Shown here piece after piece: positions 15,866 to 23,295 of a DNA stretch of 64,000 nt (the stretch's first letter is position 1; the number at the start of each line of letters is the position of its first letter). Source of the DNA: Porticoccus litoralis. GTDB taxonomy: Bacteria > Pseudomonadota > Gammaproteobacteria > Pseudomonadales > Porticoccaceae. The stretch is from positions 1 to 64,000 of the forward strand of contig NZ_JAUUUU010000001.1 of NCBI RefSeq assembly GCF_030676955.1. Direction: 5' to 3'. A program made the position numbers and the translations under genes. The notes below the pieces were generated by a model that was given only the letters and a program-made list of their open reading frames with translations, made no database searches and was not told the DNA's origin.

Positions 15866-17206
15866 ATGGAAACATCAGTTGTGACATACACGGTTTCGCA
15901 GCTCAATCGCCGAGTCCGGCAATTACTGGAGACCCAGTTCCCGCTGGTCTGGGTCGAGGGTGAAATCTCCAACCTGGCGCGCCCGGCATCCGGTCATTGG
16001 TACTTTACCCTCAAAGATGATCAGGCTCAGGTTCGCTGTGCCATGTTCCGCAACCGCAACAGCCTGACCCGCTTCCGCCCCGAAAATGGGCATCAGGTAC
16101 TGGCCCGCTGCCGACTCAGTCTTTATGAAGGACGAGGCGAATACCAGCTGATCGTCGAACATCTTGAAGAGGCCGGTCACGGTGCCCTGCAGCGCCAGTA
16201 TGAAGCGTTGAAACAGCGGCTGGCGGAAGAAGGGTTATTTGACAACAGCCATAAAAAATCCCTGCCCACCCTCCCCAAACGGATCGGGGTAATCACCTCC
16301 CCCAGCGGGGCTGCCTTGCACGACATCCTGTCGGTGATGTCTCGACGCTTCCCCGCCATTCCGGTGCGCATATACCCCACCACGGTTCAGGGAGATACAG
16401 CCGCTGCAGCCATTGTCGATGCCATTGCCCTCGCCAATGAAGACAACCAGTGTGATGCCCTGATCGTTGGTCGTGGAGGCGGCTCACTGGAAGATCTCTG
16501 GCCCTTTAATGAGGAAATTGTCGCAAGAGCCATTTTTGCGAGCCGAATTCCTGTGGTCAGTGCCGTGGGGCATGAAGTGGATTTCAGCATTGCAGATTTT
16601 GTTGCCGACTACCGGGCCCCCACGCCTTCTGCAGCCGCTGAAGTGCTAACCCCCGACGGCAGCAAACTATTGAGCAGCTTTGTTGATCGGGAACGACTGT
16701 TAAAAGAAAGTGCCTATCGCCGCCTGCGCGCCTTAGAACAACGTATTGATGGGCTGCAGCGACGACTGCGCCATCCTGGCGAGCAGCTAAAACACCAACA
16801 CCACAGACTGGAGTCTCTCTCCCATCGTCTTGTGAAACAGCTGGCACTTCAGCTCGAACGCCAGAAAACCAGGGTGCAACACCTAGGCGCCCGACTCCAG
16901 CAACGCCACCCTGGGGCCGCCCTTAAACAACTGCAACAGCGACACATGCAGTTGTCTGACCGGTTACACCGCATCATGGAAAAACAGCTGGAACTCAAGC
17001 GCCAGCAATGGGTCAATGCTTCAACCCTGCTACAGGCTGTCAGTCCCCTGCAAACACTGGACAGAGGGTATGCTATCGTCATAGACGAACAGCAGCATAT
17101 TCTGCGCCGCGCCTCGGACACCGTCCCAGGAAACACTATTACCGCAAAGCTATCTAACGGATCCCTGCAATGCACTGTCAAAAAAATTATTCCACAAACG
17201 CCCTGA
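15866..17206 (+). CDS. xseA: Exodeoxyribonuclease VII large subunit
   Basis: 446 residues from the ATG at 15866; a GTG 15 bases upstream is in frame, but the family normally starts shortly before TVSQLNRRVR. With XseB it degrades single-stranded DNA to oligonucleotides. An N-terminal OB-fold (about 1-110, WVEGEISNL) precedes the catalytic domain with GVITSPSGAALHD, IVGRGGGSLEDLWPFN and AVGHEVDFSIADFVAD. Long helical coiled coils follow (about 265-400). It is divergent from guaB, and its 3' end overlaps the next gene by 37 bases. xseB is not in the window. Confidence 0.97.
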   Translation: METSVVTYTVSQLNRRVRQLLETQFPLVWVEGEISNLARPASGHWYFTLKDDQAQVRCAMFRNRNSLTRFRPENGHQVLARCRLSLYEGRGEYQLIVEHLEEAGHGALQRQYEALKQRLAEEGLFDNSHKKSLPTLPKRIGVITSPSGAALHDILSVMSRRFPAIPVRIYPTTVQGDTAAAAIVDAIALANEDNQCDALIVGRGGGSLEDLWPFNEEIVARAIFASRIPVVSAVGHEVDFSIADFVADYRAPTPSAAAEVLTPDGSKLLSSFVDRERLLKESAYRRLRALEQRIDGLQRRLRHPGEQLKHQHHRLESLSHRLVKQLALQLERQKTRVQHLGARLQQRHPGAALKQLQQRHMQLSDRLHRIMEKQLELKRQQWVNASTLLQAVSPLQTLDRGYAIVIDEQQHILRRASDTVPGNTITAKLSNGSLQCTVKKIIPQTP

Positions 17207-19074
17207 CAAGTTTTCTTTCTCTCTTTATCGTCCTGTTTTTCTGCGCCAGCAGCCAAGCCGCCGATGTTAACGACAAGGGCTCCAGCGATCCTCTTGCCAC
17301 CGATACAGTCTGGGACCTGGGAGACTTGTACCCGGACATTGCCAGCTGGGATAAAGACCGAGAAAACATTGCCGCTCGAATCGAAACCCTGACAGAGTGC
17401 AAGGGTAAGCTTGGTGACAGTGCTGACAAACTCGCCAGCTGCCTCAACGACATCAGTGAGACCTACAAAGACCTACTACACCTGTATGTGTATTCATTTC
17501 TTGCCAGAGACACCGATTTCAGCAATGCCCAGTACCTTGAACGTGCCTCGGTTGCCCAGATGCTCGTTACGCAAATGATCGAAGCCACCAGCTTCGTCAG
17601 CCCCGAATTAATCGCCATTGGCGAGGAAAAACTCAGTCGCTTCCAGAAGCAAACCGACAAGCTGGCAGACCACGATTTTTTTATCCGAAAAACCCTGCAC
17701 ATGGCACCCTACACACTCAGTGATGCAGAAGAAAAAATTCTGGCCGCAACCTTCGACACCATGCAGACACCTTCCAGTGTCTACGATGTGTTGACCAATG
17801 CTGAAATGCCGATGCCAACGGTGACACTTTCCGATGGCAATGAAGTGGTGCTGACTCCGGCGGGTTACTCACAATACCGGGCGGTGGATAACCGCGATGA
17901 TCGCAAACTGGTGTTCGATCAATTCTGGGAGACCTACCAGAAGTACCGGCAGACACTGGGATTAACCCTTGAGGGACAAGTTAAAAACGATGTATTGATG
18001 GCCCGCCTGAGGGGTTTTGACTCGGCCCTGCAACGCGCACAGGCAGAGGACAATATCCCCCAGACCGTCTACCACGCCCTAGTAGATACGGTGAATGAAC
18101 ACCTCGACAGCCTGCATCGACTGGTGAAATTGCGTCAGCGGGTACTTGGGCTTAAAGAATCCCACTACTACGATATTTATCCCGCGGTAGTTCCTCTGGA
18201 TCGCACCTACAGCCTGGAAGAAACCAAGGCGTTGACCATCGCAGCCCTGCAACCCCTAGGTGAAGACTACATAAAAACCTTTACAGATGCCGTCAACCAG
18301 AACTGGATGCATGTTTATCCCAGCCCTGGCAAACGCAGTGGCGCCTACGTGATGGGAGCCGCCTATGACGCTCACCCCTATATGCTGCTGAACTTTGATG
18401 ACACCATCGAATCTGTCAGCACCTTTGCCCACGAATGGGGCCATGCCATGCACTCTCTGCTGGCAAATCGCAACCAGCCGTTTACCAAGGCGGATTACGC
18501 CACGTTCACCGCAGAAATCGCGTCAACAGCCAACGAAGTCCTGCTGTTTGAATATCTGCGCAACAACGCAAAAACCGACCAGGAGCGCCTTCACTACCTG
18601 TTTAAGGAGCTGAATCAATTGCGAGGCACCTTCTTCCGCCAGACTCAATTTGCAGAGTTTGAGCTCGCCATTCATGAACATGTGGAAAACGGCGGCGCAC
18701 TTTCCGGCGACAAACTGAACACGATGTATGGCGACCTGCTGAAACGTTATTTTGGCCATGACAAAGGCGTCATGATTATTGACGATGCCTATACCGCCGA
18801 GTGGGCCTATATTCCGCATTTTTACCGCAACTTTTATGTGTACCAATACGCCACGTCCATTTCCGCCGCCTACTACCTGATGGACCGTGTACTCAATGAT
18901 GGTGAAGAGGCACAGCAACAATACCTCGATATTCTCCGTGCAGGTGGGTCTGATTACCCTTACGAAATTCTTCTTGCGGCGGGTGTCGATATGGCGTCTA
19001 AGGATGTCTACCTCGCAGTTATAGAGCGTATGAACCGCCTCATGGATGAAGCCGAGAGAATCCTCGACAAATAG
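17170..19074 (+). CDS. Secreted M3-family oligopeptidase (PepF-like)
   Basis: 634 residues. A Sec signal peptide is clear: a polar start, a hydrophobic core (LSLFIVLFFCA) and a likely cut after SSQA, so the enzyme should act in the periplasm. An oligopeptidase F N-terminal domain precedes the M3 zinc metallopeptidase domain with HEWGH (about 421-425) and the downstream Glu in FTAEIASTANE. It would hydrolyse short peptides. The start overlaps xseA by 37 bases, which is needed to keep the signal peptide. Most PepF proteins are cytoplasmic, so the export signal is notable. The downstream gap holds a CGCGCG inverted repeat at about 19109-19138 without a T-run. Confidence 0.93.
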   Translation: MHCQKNYSTNALTSFLSLFIVLFFCASSQAADVNDKGSSDPLATDTVWDLGDLYPDIASWDKDRENIAARIETLTECKGKLGDSADKLASCLNDISETYKDLLHLYVYSFLARDTDFSNAQYLERASVAQMLVTQMIEATSFVSPELIAIGEEKLSRFQKQTDKLADHDFFIRKTLHMAPYTLSDAEEKILAATFDTMQTPSSVYDVLTNAEMPMPTVTLSDGNEVVLTPAGYSQYRAVDNRDDRKLVFDQFWETYQKYRQTLGLTLEGQVKNDVLMARLRGFDSALQRAQAEDNIPQTVYHALVDTVNEHLDSLHRLVKLRQRVLGLKESHYYDIYPAVVPLDRTYSLEETKALTIAALQPLGEDYIKTFTDAVNQNWMHVYPSPGKRSGAYVMGAAYDAHPYMLLNFDDTIESVSTFAHEWGHAMHSLLANRNQPFTKADYATFTAEIASTANEVLLFEYLRNNAKTDQERLHYLFKELNQLRGTFFRQTQFAEFELAIHEHVENGGALSGDKLNTMYGDLLKRYFGHDKGVMIIDDAYTAEWAYIPHFYRNFYVYQYATSISAAYYLMDRVLNDGEEAQQQYLDILRAGGSDYPYEILLAAGVDMASKDVYLAVIERMNRLMDEAERILDK

Positions 19075-19176
19075 ACCTCGGCTCACACCAACAGAAACTT
19101 TTTTCAGACGCGCGTCAACCAATTGACTGGGCGCGCGTTATACAGGTGACGCAATCATCACAGAAGAGGATTTCTT

Positions 19177-19509
19177 ATGCGCAAATACCTGTTATTTACC
19201 CTGTGCGCCCTGCTCGCTTCCTATACTGCTCTCGCCGAGTCGCCATCCCAACCGAAGGCCAAAGGCGAACACCACCGGGGCCATTTCATGTTTGATCGTA
19301 TGGATACGGATAACGATGGCAACATCACTATGGAAGAGCATGAACAGGGGCTGGAACGGATGCTGGCGAAACGTCGCGCCCACTTTGCCACGATGGATAA
19401 AGATGGCAATGGCCTGGTAAGCAAAGCGGAAGCCATGGCCGCAAAGGCTGAAATGAAAGAGCGGGTCCAGGAAAAACGCCAGCAAAAAGAGAACTGCCCC
19501 AATCAGTAA
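19177..19509 (+). CDS. Periplasmic EF-hand calcium-binding protein
   Basis: 110 residues. A signal peptide (LLFTLCALLASYTALA) is followed by two EF-hand loops, DTDNDGNITMEE (about 45-56) and DKDGNGLVSKAE (about 73-84), each with the Asp/Asn/Gly positions for Ca2+. The C-terminal helix is Lys/Glu-rich. AGAGGA lies 7 bases before the ATG. It is a stand-alone gene followed by a strong terminator. Its partner is unknown; it may act as a calcium-responsive accessory in the envelope. Confidence 0.85.
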   Translation: MRKYLLFTLCALLASYTALAESPSQPKAKGEHHRGHFMFDRMDTDNDGNITMEEHEQGLERMLAKRRAHFATMDKDGNGLVSKAEAMAAKAEMKERVQEKRQQKENCPNQ

Positions 19510-19519
19510 CCCAATGACC

Positions 19520-19558
19520 AACGGCATACCTTTGCGGTATGTCGTTGTTACTTTTTTT
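19520..19558 (+). terminator. Terminator after the EF-hand gene
   Basis: An 11-bp stem (AACGGCATACC pairing with GGTATGTCGTT, one G-T pair) with a 5-base loop, then a T7 run after five bases. It separates the EF-hand gene from the nitrate regulon. The AT-rich stretch from here to 19712 holds no gene that I can see. Confidence 0.75.
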
Positions 19559-19714
19559 ATTGCGCAAACGAAAAAAAGTTACTGACTCAACTCTATTATT
19601 TCGTGCCCTAAAATAATTCTTTAACTGTTTTTTGCGCACTATTCTAAGTCAATTCCGAAAACTTTTGACCCCAAAAAAACAATTAAACTTTTAATAATCA
19701 AAAGGTTATTGATT

Positions 19715-19730
19715 TGGCACATTTTGTGCT
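19715..19730 (+). promoter_or_regulatory. Sigma-54 promoter of the nitrate-regulon channel gene
   Basis: TTGGCACATTTTGTGCT matches the sigma-54 consensus, with GG (19716-19717) and GC (19728-19729) separated by exactly 10 bases. Transcription would start at about 19741 and produce a leader of about 100 bases before the channel gene. The long AT-rich region upstream could hold activator and IHF sites. Confidence 0.8.
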
Positions 19731-19757
19731 ATTTGGGAATTGACATTGTATTCTGTT

Positions 19758-19808
19758 GGGCAACGAAGCCCGCACGCCTCCATCCGGCGTGCGGGCTTTT
19801 TGTTTTTT
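19758..19808 (+). promoter_or_regulatory. ANTAR-type antitermination leader with attenuator
   Basis: GGGC-AACGAA-GCCC (19758-19771) is a hairpin whose hexaloop has A at position 1 and G at position 4, the mark of ANTAR-binding hairpins. The closing GCCC is also the start of a 13-bp terminator stem (19766-19778 with 19786-19798) followed by T-rich sequence. The two structures exclude each other. When NasT holds the small hairpin, the terminator should not form and the channel gene would be transcribed. The upstream partner hairpin is not obvious. Confidence 0.7.
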
Positions 19809-19841
19809 TAGTTTGGGGATTTTTTAACTCGAGGACTTGTT

Positions 19842-21080
19842 ATGAAGCAGCAATTTTTAAAATATTCTGCATTGGCTGTTTTGCTGGGCGCGCATCCTTT
19901 TGTAGCTGCGACCGCGGATGAAGCGACAAGCTTTACCGAAATGTTTACCAAAGGCGATGCGAAGTTTAGCTTCCGCTATCGCTATGAGTATGTAGATCAA
20001 GATAACCCGCAAGAGATTGCCAAGGCATCGACTTTGAAATCCAGGGTCACCCTGTCTACTGCTGCTTATGAAGGTTTTTCCGCTCTTCTCGAGGTGGATG
20101 ACGTCAGCCAGATTGGCAATGAGCGATATGGCACACCATCCAATGGCAAAGGTGGTCAGTACTCGATTGTCGCTGACCCTGATGGGACCACCATCAACCA
20201 GGCTTTGCTGAAATACACCAACAAGTACTTCACCGGCACCGCTGGTCGCCAGCGTATTCTGCACTCCGGACAACGTTTTGTCGGCGGCGTTGGCTGGCGC
20301 CAGAATGAGCAGACCTACGACTCATTCCGCGTCGAGCTGCCAATTGGGCCAGTTAACGTAGACTACAGCTATATCTGGGACGTAGACCGCATCTTTGGTC
20401 CAGACACCAACGGACACGCCCAACCTCGCCGTTTTGATTCAGACTCACATGCTTTATACGTTTCTTATTCACCCGCAGAAGGGCATAAGCTGGGGGCATA
20501 CGCCTACCTCCTCGACTTTGATAACGCCCACTCTATGGAAACTATAGATAACGCGCTTTCATCGCAAACCTATGGTGTGGAATATAGCGGTAAATTTGGC
20601 CCAATCACGGTTGCCGCTGCGGCAGCATCTCAAACCGACTATGGTGACAACGCGGTTGACTACGACACCGAATACTACATGTTAGAACTCGGCACCACCG
20701 TCAAGGGTGTAGGGCTGGGCGTGGGCTACGAAGAGCTGGGCAGTGATGACGGCGTCAAGGGTTTTGTCACCCCGCTTGCCACTCTTCACAAGTTCCAGGG
20801 CTGGGCAGATATGTTCCTGGCTACCCCTGCCGGTGGTATTGAAGACATGTACTTCAAGGTTACAGGTAAAGTGGCCGGCGTTGCATTGGCAGCCTTCTAT
20901 CACGATTTTGAGGCAGATGAGAGCGGCCCCAACGACGACTACGGTGAAGAATTTGATGCCGTGGCCACCTATGCGGTTAACAAAAACCTTTCCGTCCAAC
21001 TCAAATATGCTAACTACAACGCTGATCAGCTATTTGTTGATACAGAGAAAGTCTGGTTCAGCGTTATGCTGAACTTCTGA
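19842..21080 (+). CDS. Outer-membrane channel (alginate-export-family-like), probable nitrate-regulon porin
   Basis: 412 residues. The signal peptide is cut near AAATADE. The body alternates aromatic and polar residues typical of beta strands (FSFRYRYEYVD, VNVDYSYIWDV) and ends in Phe (VMLNF), as outer-membrane barrels do. It resembles alginate-export/OprD-like channels that sit beside nitrate assimilation genes in marine proteobacteria (general family knowledge). Its leader carries the same antiterminator design as nrtA, so it should be induced by nitrate and nitrogen limitation. The likely role is outer-membrane uptake of nitrate or other anions; the substrate is inferred. An ACCCAGG/CCTGGGT stem without T-run lies 40 bases after the stop. 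Confidence 0.8.
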   Translation: MKQQFLKYSALAVLLGAHPFVAATADEATSFTEMFTKGDAKFSFRYRYEYVDQDNPQEIAKASTLKSRVTLSTAAYEGFSALLEVDDVSQIGNERYGTPSNGKGGQYSIVADPDGTTINQALLKYTNKYFTGTAGRQRILHSGQRFVGGVGWRQNEQTYDSFRVELPIGPVNVDYSYIWDVDRIFGPDTNGHAQPRRFDSDSHALYVSYSPAEGHKLGAYAYLLDFDNAHSMETIDNALSSQTYGVEYSGKFGPITVAAAAASQTDYGDNAVDYDTEYYMLELGTTVKGVGLGVGYEELGSDDGVKGFVTPLATLHKFQGWADMFLATPAGGIEDMYFKVTGKVAGVALAAFYHDFEADESGPNDDYGEEFDAVATYAVNKNLSVQLKYANYNADQLFVDTEKVWFSVMLNF

Positions 21081-21212
21081 TCGGCTGTCAGTCTGAGCAG
21101 TATGCCGCACTGGAGCATGACCCAGGGTCGGAGTATGATTTACGATCCTGGGTTATCTCTGTGTAGTTATGTTTCCCATGTCAAATTCCTTTTACAGCTG
21201 GCGTACCTGATC

Positions 21213-21833
21213 ATGACGACCAGCAAAGACCCCATTCGTATCATGCTGGTGGACGATCATCCCGAACGTTCTGCCAGTGTTGAAGAAAAACTCAAAGCCT
21301 CGGGTTTTGAGGTGATCTCACGCTTACCTTCCGCTGCCGGCCTGTTGTTTCAGATTGAACAATTACAGCCTGATCTTGTATTGATTGATCTGCAGTCCCC
21401 CGGTCGGGACGTGCTGGAAAGCCTCTCCGTAGTGAACAGTTACAACCCCAAGCCGGTAGTCATGTTTTCCAGTGAAGACGACCCGGATTTTATCGAGGAA
21501 GCGGTGGATGCCGGGGTAACCGCCTACATGATGGAAGAGCTCAATCCACAACGGGTCAAACCCGTGATTGACCTGGCCATCGCTCAGTTCAAATCCTATC
21601 AGTCCCTGCGCCAAGCCCTGGACGACGCAAGGACCAAGTTGGCAAGCCACTCCGTTATTGAAGAGGCCAAACAACTTCTGATGGCCCAGCACGGCATCAA
21701 CGAAGACAAAGCCCATAAGACCTTGCGCACCCTGTCGATGGATTCAAATATGAGTCTTCCCGAAGCAGCGCGCTCGGTGATAAAAATTCTCGGGGGAACC
21801 CGTGGCAAGGGTAAGGACAATGCAGAAGATTAA
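21213..21833 (+). CDS. nasT: Nitrate-responsive antiterminator, ANTAR response regulator
   Basis: 206 residues from the ATG at 21213; an open extension upstream to 21102 lacks family-like sequence. A receiver-like domain (IRIMLVDDHPERSASVEEKL) precedes a helical linker and a C-terminal ANTAR domain (about 140-200: VIEEAKQLLMAQHGINEDKA, then AARSVIKIL). NasT binds two-hairpin leader RNAs and blocks terminators of nitrate genes; NasS holds it inactive without nitrate. The gene overlaps nasS by 14 bases. Matching hairpins occur upstream of the channel gene and of nrtA. Confidence 0.93.
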   Translation: MTTSKDPIRIMLVDDHPERSASVEEKLKASGFEVISRLPSAAGLLFQIEQLQPDLVLIDLQSPGRDVLESLSVVNSYNPKPVVMFSSEDDPDFIEEAVDAGVTAYMMEELNPQRVKPVIDLAIAQFKSYQSLRQALDDARTKLASHSVIEEAKQLLMAQHGINEDKAHKTLRTLSMDSNMSLPEAARSVIKILGGTRGKGKDNAED

Positions 21834-23019
21834 TCCCAAATCGCTTCCGGTGGCGGAAAAACAGCATCTGAACCTGGGTTATATGCGGCTCAGTGACAGC
21901 GCACCGCTGATAGTAGCTCAGGAACTCGGCCTCTTTGCCAAATACGGTCTTGATGTCACCCTGCACCGCGAGGTTTCCTGGGCAAACATCCGTGACAAGC
22001 TTATCGCCCGAACTTTTGACGCTGCACAGATGCTGGCGCCAATGCCTTTGGTTATTACTCTGGGCGCCACCGGCATCCGTGCGCCCATTGTAACCGGGCT
22101 GGTGCTGTCCCTGAACGGTAATGGCATTACTCTGGCTCCCCCACTCTGGGAGCGCATGAACGAGCTGTCTGACCAACCCCTGCAAACCCGTGATGCACAG
22201 GCCACCGCCAGTGCATTTGCCATGGCGCAGCGTGAACGCGGTGAAAAACAGCCACTGACACTGGCCACGGTCCACCTGTTCTCCACCCATACGATCCAGC
22301 TGCGCATGTGGCTGAAGGCCGGAGGTCTGGACCCGGATCACGATGTACGCATTATTGTTCTACCGCCAGAACAGATGGTAGATAGCCTTGCACAGGGCGT
22401 TATCGATGGTTTCTGTGTCGGCGAACCCTGGAACAGCATTGCCGTCGCCTATGGTGTTGGCGTACTCAGCAGCACCGGCTTTGATGTCTGGAACAATGCA
22501 CCAGAAAAAGTCCTGGGCGTGCTGGAAGACTGGCACACCCACAATCCCGGCACACACCTCCGACTCCGGCTTGCCCTGATGGAGGCATGTCAATGGCTGG
22601 CTGACATGAACAATCGGGAGCCGATTATCGAGCTGCTTTCCCGGCCGGAATATCTGGACCTGCCAGCTCATTACCTGCGCCCATCCCTGACCGGCCATAT
22701 CCCCCAGGACCGCACAGATACACCACGGCAGCAACAGAACTTTCATGTATTTTCACGCTATAACGCCGGTTTCCCTTGGCGTTCACAGGCCGAGCTGATT
22801 CTGCATCAATGCGAGCCCATGTTGGGCAAGATCTTTGATGCCAACCGTATCGCCTCCATCACACAACAGTGCTTCCGTACTGACCTTTACCGCGAATCAG
22901 CACGCCTGCTGGATATGCCGGCACCGGATAAAGACTACAAATCTGAAGGCACCCATGATCAACCCTATTTCTTCAGCGAGGGAATCGAGGTTGGCAGCGA
23001 CCTGATGCTCTCGTCCTGA
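21820..23019 (+). CDS. nasS: Nitrate sensor, cytoplasmic NrtA-like protein
   Basis: 399 residues from the ATG at 21820, which has a strong AAGGGTAAGGA site inside the nasT end. The fold is that of the NrtA/CmpA nitrate-binding family (LGYMRLSDSAPLIVAQELGL; LNGNGITL; FCVGEPWN), but there is no signal peptide, as expected for NasS. It senses nitrate in the cytoplasm and releases NasT when nitrate binds. Coupling to nasT by a 14-base overlap supports a fixed stoichiometry. Confidence 0.93.
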   Translation: MQKINPKSLPVAEKQHLNLGYMRLSDSAPLIVAQELGLFAKYGLDVTLHREVSWANIRDKLIARTFDAAQMLAPMPLVITLGATGIRAPIVTGLVLSLNGNGITLAPPLWERMNELSDQPLQTRDAQATASAFAMAQRERGEKQPLTLATVHLFSTHTIQLRMWLKAGGLDPDHDVRIIVLPPEQMVDSLAQGVIDGFCVGEPWNSIAVAYGVGVLSSTGFDVWNNAPEKVLGVLEDWHTHNPGTHLRLRLALMEACQWLADMNNREPIIELLSRPEYLDLPAHYLRPSLTGHIPQDRTDTPRQQQNFHVFSRYNAGFPWRSQAELILHQCEPMLGKIFDANRIASITQQCFRTDLYRESARLLDMPAPDKDYKSEGTHDQPYFFSEGIEVGSDLMLSS

Positions 23020-23048
23020 CAATCACCCCTCGCTGTCGCACCACCTTG

Positions 23049-23086
23049 GTGCGCGACGCGCACATACTATGCACTGCTCCATGGCA
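23049..23086 (+). promoter_or_regulatory. Two NtrC-like sites upstream of nrtA
   Basis: GTGCGC-GAC-GCGCAC (23049-23063) is a perfect 6-bp palindrome resembling NtrC half-sites. TGCACTGCTCCATGGCA (23070-23086) fits the TGCAC-N7-GGCA form less well. They lie 60-100 bases upstream of the sigma-54-like promoter at 23147, the usual distance for NtrC enhancer sites. Confidence 0.45.
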
Positions 23087-23146
23087 ATTTTGAGCGAATA
23101 ACTCTCGACCCGGCCCGAAGCCCTTTATTTTCGGTGCACCGTTAAT

Positions 23147-23162
23147 TGGCATGTTATTTGTA
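23147..23162 (+). promoter_or_regulatory. Sigma-54-like promoter of the nitrate uptake operon
   Basis: TTGGCATGTTATTTGTAT has GG (23148-23149) followed after exactly 10 bases by GT in place of GC. The -24 box is good and the -12 box is weaker. Transcription from about 23173 would give a leader of about 120 bases before nrtA. Confidence 0.6.
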
Positions 23163-23203
23163 TAATTAAAAGACAACAGAGCAACGTCATCGTCGTGTTA
23201 GCT

Positions 23204-23261
23204 GTCAAAGCTGACTTTACGGGTAAAGAAGCCCCCTACACACTGTAGGTGGGCTTTTTTT
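23204..23261 (+). promoter_or_regulatory. ANTAR-type antitermination leader of nrtA
   Basis: GGGT-AAAGAA-GCCC (23221-23234) parallels the leader at 19758: an A1/G4 hexaloop and a closing GCCC that is also the 5' arm of a terminator (AAGCCCCCTACA at 23229-23240 pairing with 23244-23256, one bulged T, then seven or more T). A first hairpin GTC-AAAGCT-GAC at 23204-23215 also has an A1/G4 hexaloop, but its stem is only 3 bp. An alternative 7-bp stem, GTTAGCT/AGCTGAC, overlaps it. Confidence 0.7.
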
Positions 23262-23295
23262 ATGCATCATGGTTAACAAAGAGGAAGCAGTTCTT

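Noticed and set aside
18523..19122. A 199-residue antisense frame over the peptidase gene
   Set aside because: Overlaps a complete, motif-bearing gene and is composed of its complement.
21102..21212. N-terminal extension of nasT
   Set aside because: The residues do not resemble the receiver domain and cover the hairpin after the channel gene.
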